This document shows, piece after piece, positions 56,424-64,000 of a DNA stretch of 64,000 nt. Both the position numbers and the translations under genes were made by a program. The notes beneath the pieces were generated by a model, which was given only the letters and a program-made list of their open reading frames with translations, did not search any database and had not been told where the DNA came from. Source of the stretch: Cinnamomum chago (Eukaryota > Streptophyta > Magnoliopsida > Laurales > Lauraceae); assembly GCA_038049695.1 (NCBI GenBank), contig CP142452.1, positions 35,452,501 through 35,516,500 of the forward strand, read 5' to 3'. The stretch's first letter is position 1; each line of letters opens with the position of its first letter.

Positions 56424-58562
56424 TGTTGACACCAAAAATGTCACTTTGCCTCTTCACACCAAAAGCTACACGGAGCCGCATCCTACCAAAAATAGGCAGG
56501 CGCTACTTCAAGCATCAGATCTTGTCAGAATCAAACAAAAATTGCAAGGTCATTCAAAACAACCAAAAGGGAGGTACACAGGAAGTTTTGGGCCATTTCA
56601 AGATCATTTGGCCAAACTTCACTACTTCGACCGCACATCAAAGCCCGACATTTTCCTCACGGCGGAACAAAGCTTAGCGTTTGAGGGACCCCAAACGGCT
56701 TCAAAACTCAAATGAAAGCCCATGGTTGGTCTTATTTAATGCTCAAGAAGCTTCACCTCAAATTTCAGGTCATTCCGACATCGTTTGATCCTGTTTCAGC
56801 TTCTGGCGGAAAATCAGCAGTTCTGCGTTCGGCTTTTCCCGAAAAATCGGAAACTTTGCAAACCAATTTGCAAGGATTCTCATCAGGTTTTTCAGAGGGA
56901 AATCAAGCCAAATAGTGTGGAGAAATGTCAGTGAAAATAAGCAAAAAAAACGGAAGCGAAAAACGACGAGAAACAGCCAAAAAGGGGCCCCGGGGAGGTT
57001 TTTTCCCCCCATGGTCGCAGGCCCCTGCGACCCTGGGCCATGGTCGCCGGCGACCATGGGCCCGGCGACCCTGGGAGGTCCGGGGCGCCGATTTCGCCCC
57101 GGGACCCCCCGTTTCGTCCGTTTTCGCGAGACGAGTTGTTCTGTTCCTGTGATTTTTCCAGATTCAGGCTTTTGAGGCTCCAAATTCATTGATATTCATC
57201 AAGATCACAGGACTCCTTTCCAGAACGACAAAAAAAGTGCACTTTCTGCCCGCCCGATCGCGAAATCGACTGGACAGATGCTGCCGGCCCGCTGGTATCA
57301 ACCAATGTCTGAAACTACATGATCATCTACTGTTGATTTACATAAAAGATCCATCGATGATCATCGCAAAGGGAATTCCAAAAGACGCAACATGGCCCGC
57401 GACTCTTCAGCTTCCAAGGCGGCCACTTAATGCTATCAATTGGCCCGTTTATGGCAAGTTAATGCGGTCATTAACCCATTATCTTGGACGGCCCAATCAG
57501 AAGCCTCCGTTTAGGAGTTACAAGTCCAAGCAATCATGGCATTCAAGCCATGAAACTCCTAACATAATGGAGATTAAAGGCAACTAAATGCCCATGACTC
57601 TCCTTTGGCAAATGAAATCCAAGGGTCAGGAGTTACAAAACAAAAAGCAATTAAACCTGTAACTCCTCCCATAACTTAGCTTTATTGCCATAATTGCCAT
57701 AAATGACCATAAACCACTCCTAAAGGCCACCAAAAGCCTATAAATAGGAGTCCCCTCCAAGCATTCCGGGGATCGAAATCATCAGCAATTCCTGCTCTAG
57801 AGATCCAGAAGCTCAGAGAGAGAGAAACCTCTGTCGGAATTCCGCAGCAGCCTCCACTACAAGGTGACAAAAGTCCCTTGGGGGGCACTCCCCCCCAAGG
57901 TCCTTTACCTTCTACTTCAACAAAAGTGGCTTAGACATGGCTCTTCAGCCCGTCTACTCGGCTTTTTATTGAACATAAGACCTTATCTCGGTCTTTATTC
58001 TCTAAAAATCTGAGGATATAGCCAAGCCACGCGAATCCAAAGCATCCGGCGTTCTCATTTGCATGGATGATGGCGGAGTCCATACATGACTCGCGACCGT
58101 CAATCTAAACGGGTCCCTCCCACAATCTCCTGAAAAGTTAGATTCTTCCTTTCTCGCTTTTCATTGTATTTTGTATTTTTTTTAGAGAGACAAAAAACCA
58201 CAACTCTTGTCTTTCATTATTGATGAGAATTGTAAATCGGCTATAAACGCCAAAAATCGGCTATAAACGCCAAAAATGGGCTATAAATGCCAAAAAATCG
58301 CCTTTTACGGCAAAATAAAAAACTGTCTCTTTTCTTAAATATATGTGCAATGGAAACTTGAAAAGAAGTTGATTTCCTTTTTACTTGCGAAGATTGATCT
58401 CCGGATCATCACTTGCAATTCCAAGTAAAATAGAAAATCTGGCACACCCACAAAGACACGAAAGCGTTGATGCGCGCTTCGCCCTCCGGGCGCGAAAGGG
58501 TCGGACCGAACGGACTCCAACGTCCGCCGACGCCCGGTAGCGCCGGGGCCGGAGCGCGTTCC
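56424..58562 (+). repeat. 5' LTR of the second Tat element
   Basis: It starts TGTTGACACCAAAAATGTC. A TATAAATA box is at 57739-57746, a GC-rich palindrome cassette at 57010-57085, a 10-bp hairpin at 57876-57900 and three ~20-base GGCTATAAACGCC units at 58238-58300. The 3' end is uncertain: CTGGCACACCC, a probable primer-site word, occurs at both 58439 and 58569. Confidence 0.7.
57739..57746 (+). promoter_or_regulatory. TATA box of the Tat LTR
   Basis: TATAAATA in CCTATAAATAGGAG, followed about 30 bases later by a purine-rich likely start region. Confidence 0.7.
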
Positions 58563-58569
58563 ATCAAGC

Positions 58570-58585
58570 TGGCACACCCGGTGGG
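58570..58585 (+). other. Possible primer binding site of the Tat element
   Basis: TGGCACACCCGGTGGG begins with the TGG expected to pair with a tRNA CCA end and lies close to the inferred LTR end. Which tRNA it matches cannot be told from the sequence alone. Confidence 0.4.
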
Positions 58586-58789
58586 TCCCGTTTACTTGAG
58601 AACACCGGATGCTTGGAATTGAAATATTCGCATATTATATCTTTGCTTATGTTTCTTTTCCGAATTCCTTGGCTACTTTTTGGCTGGTGGCCTATGTTGG
58701 ATTTCGCATGAGATGGGATTTTTTTTTTTGGAAATTTCAAATTCTTTCAATCTATTTCCATTCTTTCTCTTTTAAAAAAAAAAAAAAGT

Positions 58790-59760
58790 TCAGATTTCTC
58801 GTTTTGGATTCAAAATTGAGAAACTTTGATCCTTTCCTTTCTGGGCATTGGCGCTCGCGATTATCCGCTGAGACCGGCTTGGATCGGGGATTGGGCCATT
58901 GTTTCTCTTCGACGAGTCTGTTAGAGATTTCTCAAAAAAAAAAAAAGCCAACTTCTTTGCCTTGGATTCAAAATTGAGAAGTTTTGATCCTATCCTATCG
59001 TTCATCGCGCTTGCAGAAATGTTGAGCCTGTTCGACTAAAGGTTTTGGATCATTGTTTCTCTTTGACGAATTCATTAGAATTTAAAAAAAAAAACAATTT
59101 CAAAAAAAAAAAAATCAAAACTTTTCGTTTTGGATTCAAAATTGAGAGGTTTTGATCCCGTACTATCGTTCATCACTGTTTCTCTTCAATGAGTCTAGTA
59201 AAAATAAAGCAAAAAAGAAAAAGAAAAAGAAAGACATAGACCGCTAAGGCCAAACCAACTGCGTTCTTTGATCTCGGTTGATTCAAGAAAAGCATTGTCT
59301 AGAGTGTGGAGACAGCCTGACTGTTCGAGGCAAGGGTCCTCCAAACGGGTTCATTAAGTAATCCTACCCTTACCTGGGGGCAATTCTATCAATTGTGATT
59401 TCATAAGACCGGGTTAGGAAGCCTATGTGTGCTCTCTTGTCTTTTAAATAAAAATTGTAAAAACAAAAAAAAAAACAAAAAAAACTTTCGTCATTTTCAA
59501 GTTCAGATCTGAGAAATTTTTGTCTATTCCTTTCTGAGCACTGGCGCTCGCGATTATCCGCTGAGCCCGTGTTCAGATTGGAACGTCATTTGCTCTCTTT
59601 GATGGACCTGATCTTGGCCTTTCAAAAAAAAAAACTCTTGTCATTTTGGATTCGGATCCGAGAAATTGTGGTTCCTTCCGGGGTACTGGCGCTCGCGGAA
59701 ATCGTTGAGCCCGTCTTTGGATTGGGATACCACATGCTCTCCTTGATGAATCCATTTTGA
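58790..59760 (+). repeat. Tandem repeats in the Tat leader
   Basis: Five or more units of about 150-190 bases repeat TTTTGGATTCAAAATTGAGA (near 58803, 58963, 59133, then diverged at 59500 and 59643), CTGGCGCTCGCGATTATCCGC and TTGTTTCTCTTCGACGA, each followed by an A tract of 10-14 bases. No coding is seen; a short ORF at 59792-60103 has no recognisable domain. Confidence 0.8.
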
Positions 59761-60167
59761 CATTTAAAAAACAGAGAATCCCATCTCATGGATGCGATCT
59801 CCAACATTTGTGTCTAGCGGTGCTAGTACGCCCTTTCAGGGTCACTGTATTCGTGACCGGCGCATTTGTAAAACTCCATCCTTATATTCTTCTTATCTCG
59901 AGCAAGCCCTGCTTCGTGATAAGTCGAATTTAGGTTTACAATTGCTTCTAGCAGTCACTGGGACGCTCATTTTGGGGCTCACCATACTTGCAATAAGAAC
60001 AATTGTGCCCTCTATGGCTTTTGCCCTCCTCACGTCGCTTGGGTCATATCCCTCGAGCGATCTGAAAAGGCAAACCCATAGATTGCCTTTTTTCCATTTA
60101 TAATCATTATATTCTTGTGATTACTAATGAATGTGGTCTTGTTTCAGAAGTTTTCCAAAAACTAACA

Positions 60168-62250
60168 ATGACAGGTTCATTAACCATCACCTTTGATGAG
60201 AACAAGTACCAGCTCATGCTCCAAGACAAACAAACCAAACGCACTTACAAGCGCCCTGCCAGCTCCCGAAGCGTCATTTCCCTCGGCAACTCAGAAAACA
60301 CCGGGTCGACCTCAACTCCCCGGACCATTCTCTTCGGGTCATTGGGACCATTCCCACTACCCGCAGAAGAAACCGCACCTGCCAAGAAGCAGAGAACCGC
60401 CCCTCAACGTATCACTACAGTGATACCAAGGGCGATCATCAAGAAGCCTGAGGCCCGTAGCGCTCCTGCAAAGCCTCAACCAGCAAGAAACCAGGTCTGC
60501 TCAAAGACTTGGTCTCCAAGGCCTTCACCCAAACAGCAAAGGTCACAAACATCAGCAAAGCTAGCATACCTGGCCCCTCTCAAGGAGAACATGAAAGAGG
60601 AGAAACCGACCCTCCGCCAAACAAAACCAACTCAGCATGAGCCGGCTTGCTCCTACAAGCCCAAAATCAAGTCATGCATCATCAGGCCTCCGCAAGAACC
60701 TGCCAAGGCCTACATTCCTGCGAGCCAACCCTTCCTCTCAACAGGAGCCGAACTCGCCAAATTCAAAGCTTCGTTGCGACAGGCAAAGGACCGCGTCCAG
60801 ATCCTGTCCCTGCCCGTCTTCAAAGAAGACAAGCTCGGCTGCTGCGCACCAGGGACTACGTCCTTCATTGTCAGAGCACAACCGGAGCTAACTAAAGCCC
60901 AAATCGCTCGTCGTATGCGCCGCCGTGCGGCATATCGACAAAAGAGACTAGAGAAGCAAAGAACCCAGGATTCTGCACTTCAGGTCTCCCAAAAATGGGT
61001 CGAAAAAGAAAGACCCGACCAAGTTGTTGCTGTTCATATGGTTGGCAAAACCAGAAAACGCCAGAAGTCAGCAACTAAAATCCATGTCAGACGTCCGGTG
61101 ACTCGCAGCGTCTCCCGGACACGAAGACATAAAGAAAACTCTCCCGCTCCTTCAAGCCAAGGACATCAGAGTAATCACTCTTCGAGCTCTTCATCTAAAA
61201 GAATGAGCTCTAGCTCAGTCACCAAGACAATATCTTCATTCAACTCTCGAGGAATGAACGTCCTGGTCACAAATGCTGAGCAACCTCCGCCACATGATGA
61301 CGTAGCTGCACGCATCCAGCAGCTGGAACAAGGACAGTAGAGAATAGAGGCCCTAATGGAAAACCTCCTTCTCATTATCCAACGTCCGCCAAACAATGAA
61401 GCTCCTCCGAGCCATCAAGGCGACGAAGAAAATGCGGAAAACAGTGAGTCACGCGCCCTTACCAAAAAGGACGTTGACGATATCCTCGCCAAAGCAAAAG
61501 AAGATGATACACTAAAGGAGCATGGGATCAAGCCACCATATCCCTTGTGGATGGACTCGGTCCCATTCCCTACAAAATTCAAGCAACCTACTCTCCAAAC
61601 ATATACAGGGAAAGGTTCAGCCAGACAGCACGTCATCCATTTCAAGATCCTGACGGGAGCTATTGCGGATCAAGATGCCCTCAAAATCTGCCTCTTTGCA
61701 AGTACCCTAAAAGGTACGGCCTTTGATTGGTACTCCACTCTGCCGGAGGACTCCATTCAAAATTGGGCCATGCTGGAGACACGCTTCCTAACCCACTTCA
61801 AAGGTGAGGATCATCCTGTTACTATGGCTCAGCTCTGCAGCCTAAAACAGGGAGAGAATGAGTCAACATATGACTTCATTCACAAGTGGAAGGCAATGGC
61901 ATACAAATGCTCCGATGTACTGCCACAAGCGTCACTGGTCGACATCTGCCGAAACAACATGAGAGCAAGAATCCGCTCCATGATCACCGACAACAAATCA
62001 AAGAACCTGGGAGAACTCTTGGAAGCAGCTATGGAAGCTGAACCGGTGATCAAAGACCTCAACAGTCAGAAATCATCAAAGAAAGAGCCGACTGCCATTG
62101 CAACCTCAAAACCAAAGAAAAAGGAGGTTCTTAATGTGCAAACCAAGTCAGCTCCTCAGCAGCCAAAGAAAGCTGAAAACAAAGCTGCAGGTAAAAAGCC
62201 TGAACTTTCTGATGCCTTCAGAGAACGAGTAGAAAAGAAATACCCGTTCC
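60168..62250 (+). pseudogene. gag: Tat gag with long basic N-terminal extension
   Basis: The ATG at 60168 (MTGSLTITFDENKYQLML) is the first Met of a frame open from 60117 and lies 20 bases after a splice-acceptor-like TTGTTTCAG. About 390 residues rich in Lys, Arg, Pro and Ser precede a coiled coil (RIQQLEQGQ). A TAG at 61338-61340 interrupts it, but the same frame continues, so one protein was probably encoded. The gag core follows (YTGKGSARQHVIHFKILTGA, LKGTAFDWYSTLPEDSI, HFKGEDHPVTMAQLCSLKQGE, about 61600-61860), then a Lys-rich stretch to RVEKKYPF. No similarity is claimed for the N-terminal part. Gag is joined directly to the end of RT near 62250. Confidence 0.82.
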
Positions 62251-62868
62251 CCTCAAATTGCGAATGAATCCCCTCAAATGCTTCTTCGGTGTTTCATCGG
62301 GTAAGTTTCTCGGATTCATAGTACGGAAAGCTGGCATAGAGCTTGACCCCACCAAAGTCAAGGCTATCCTAGAAATGCCACCTCCAAGAACCCTAAGACA
62401 ATTAAAAGGGCTCCAAGGAAGATTGGCATACATTCGACGGTTCATCTCCAACCTATCAGGGAAGTGCCGTCCATTCCTCGGTTAATGAAGAAAGGTGTCG
62501 ATTTTGTCTGGGATGCTCAATTTGAAGCCGCGTTCCAGGACATCAAGACATACCTGACTAAACCTCCAGTGTTGGCTGCCCCCACAACTGGAAAACCATT
62601 CCTCTTGTACACAAGAGCCCTTGACTGTTCTTTAGGCGCTCTACTCGCACAGAAGAATGACGAGGGAAAAGAAGCTGCTCTATATTACCTTAGCCGCATG
62701 TTGATAGGTGCAGAGCATCGATACTCTCCAGTCGAAAAAGAATGCTTGGCAGTGATGTTCACCGTACAAAAACTGCGTCACTACCTGCTATCCAACACAG
62801 TGTACCTGATTTCGAGGATCAACCTCCTAAAGGTCCTTGTCACAAAAGCAGGTTCTCTCAATGCCTGA
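62251..62868 (+). pseudogene. pol: Tat RT C-terminus and first RNase H
   Basis: It begins within RT: LRMNPLKCFFGVSSGKFLGF, then IELDPTKVKAILEMPPPRTL and LQGRLAYIRRFISNLSGKC. A one-base shift near 62480 leads into RNase H (RLMKKGVDFVWDAQFEAAF, LGALLAQKNDEGKEAALYYL, YSPVEKECLAVMFTVQKLRH). A TGA at 62866 ends this frame where Arg would fit. The RT fingers and the YxDD site are absent, so no active RT can be made. Confidence 0.85.
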
Positions 62869-64000
62869 CTGGCAAAATGGTCCATCCTCCTGTCACAATT
62901 TGACATTAGGTATGTACCACAAAAAGCAATCAAAGGCCAAGCTCTAGCAGACTTCCTCGCGGAGCATCCATTGCCTAAAGATTCTCCACTCAGGGATGAC
63001 CTCCCAGACGAACCGGTCTACAGTGTGGAGACTTCCTTATCAAATGCTTCCTGGCACATGTACTTCGATGGCGCAACCAGGACAAATGAAAAGGGAAATC
63101 AAATATCGGGAATTGGCGTTCTCTTTGTTAGTCCCGACAAATACATGATTCCACACGCATTCTCGCTACTGGAACCATGTTCAAACAATGCAGCTGAGTA
63201 CCAAGCCCTCATTGTAGGATTGGAGCTCGCCCTTGAATCCGGCATCGCTACGCTGGAAGCTTTTGGAGACTCTCAACTGATCGTCAACCAGATGAATCAG
63301 AAATTTGAAGTTAGAAAGCCCGATCTGTTGCCTTACTACAACAAGGCACAATCGCTTCGACAAAAGTTCGACATCTGTCACATCACCCACATCCTCAGAG
63401 GTGAAAACATTCGTGCAGATGCCCTGGCTGGACTTGCCGCGTCTATGGCAATCCAAGAAGGGGAAAACATGCAAGTTACAGTGTGTCAAAAAAGGATTCT
63501 CCCTCCTCTCAACACACATCAAGCAGTTGCTGAATGCCACCAACTGGTTGGAAGTCGGATCTCCGTCCTTAAACCTCTGATCGGCGACTGGAGGGATCCG
63601 TTCATTGATTACATCATGTTCGGAATCCTACCTGAGGATCCAAAAGAGCGGGTAAGCATCCAAAGGCGAACCCCAAACTTTCATTTGGATATTCCTTCAA
63701 AAATGCTTTATAGGAAATCCTACAATGGAGTACTTCTATGCTGCTTGTCACAACAAGAGGCTGAGGAAACACTCAAAGAAGTACATGCTGGTCTTTGTGG
63801 AGCCCATCAGGCTGGGCCTAAGCTCTACGATCAGATAAAAAGGTTAGGTTATTATTGGCCTACCATGGTGGCTGATGCAATGCAATTTGCTAAGCGCTGC
63901 CAACAATGCCAAGTTCATGGAGATTATGTCCACATGCCTCCGGAATGGCTACATCCTACAGCGATCTCATGGCCTTTTGATGCCTGGGGTATGGACATCA
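62869..64000 (+). pseudogene. pol: Tat second RNase H and integrase start
   Basis: The frame is open to the window end. It shows the second, archaeal-like RNase H of Tat elements: MYFDGATRTNEKGNQISGIG (63058), NNAAEYQALIVGLELALESG, FGDSQLIVNQMNQKFEVR and ILRGENIRADALAGLAA, with D, E, D, D in place. A spacer leads to the integrase HHCC finger (VHAGLCGAHQAG, then CQQCQVHG near 63900) and the start of the core (WPFDAWGMDI), cut by the window end. No damage is seen in this part. Confidence 0.88.

Larger units (their letters stand above)
56424..64000 (+). mobile_element. Second Tat-type gypsy element, running off the right edge
   Basis: It has an LTR, a repeat-rich leader, a gag with a long basic N-terminal part, the end of RT, a first RNase H, a second archaeal-type RNase H and the start of integrase. 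The extra RNase H marks the Tat clade. Protease and most of RT are missing between gag and pol. It has few stop codons, so it is the youngest-looking element in the window. Confidence 0.88.

Noticed and set aside
56770-57189. 139-residue Pro/Gly/Arg ORF and its plus-strand mirror ORFs
   Set aside because: They are translations of the GC-rich palindrome cassette in the Tat LTR.
58470-58562. GC-rich segment as rDNA or bacterial insertion
   Set aside because: I recognise no rRNA or bacterial gene in it; the flanking direct repeats favour an element-internal origin.

Overview
This is a plant nuclear window, most likely from a flowering plant with a large repeat-rich genome and probably a eudicot. 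It holds plant-type Ty1/copia, chromodomain Ty3/gypsy and Tat-type Ty3/gypsy retroelements, hAT and FAR1-type Mutator transposase remnants and a plant mobile domain, with AT-rich spacers. I see no tRNA, rRNA, CRISPR or clear host housekeeping gene. Almost every base belongs to transposable elements inserted into one another. The eudicot placement is inference.

Layout. 1-2110: minus-strand hAT transposase start (BED finger) with a TATA box, a 5' UTR intron full of ~305-bp tandem repeats, and a terminal block of stacked inverted repeats. 2113-3379: plus-strand FAR1/MULE transposase pseudogene cut off by a copia LTR (3380-5045, minus). That LTR is joined through a copia RNase H fragment to a minus-strand plant-mobile-domain pseudogene (5439-6760). 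6886-7083: 33-bp minisatellite. 7540-9220: LTR remnants. 9221-26337: a complete Ty1/copia element (5-bp duplication GGGAG) whose leader holds a gypsy solo LTR (12538-15564) and whose 3' LTR holds a copia solo LTR (20966-25950) that itself holds a gypsy solo LTR (22575-25785). 26357-26637: MITE. 28269-29421: second hAT transposase pseudogene, broken by a copia solo LTR (29422-32821) that contains another solo LTR (31175-32788), and then by a Tat-type gypsy element (from 32830). The Tat element contains a gypsy solo LTR (33523-41375), containing a mini-hAT (36795-40857), containing another gypsy solo LTR (37500-40456): five levels of nesting. It also contains a chromovirus with both LTRs (41982-51785). 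53077-56423: a stack of LTR fragments. 56424-64000: a younger Tat-type element with LTR, repeat-rich leader, long basic gag and a pol missing protease and most of the reverse transcriptase, running off the window.

Seven solo LTRs keep perfect 5-bp target duplications, against two elements that keep both LTRs, so LTR-LTR recombination has been heavy. Most in-frame stops that I could examine in the retroelement genes fit C-to-T or G-to-A changes, as expected for old methylated DNA.

The strongest unexplained signal is a recurring GC-rich cassette of short palindromes inside otherwise AT-rich LTRs or leaders of several unrelated families: GGTCGACC, TCGCTCGAGCGA, GGTCAGC/GGCTAGCC and GGTCGC-GCGACC types. 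Members of one LTR family carry different cassettes, while different LTR subfamilies share nearly the same one. This looks like an exchangeable regulatory or RNA-structure module. A second shared signal is a dyad (TTCGACGA...TCGTCGAA) just upstream of the LTR promoters.
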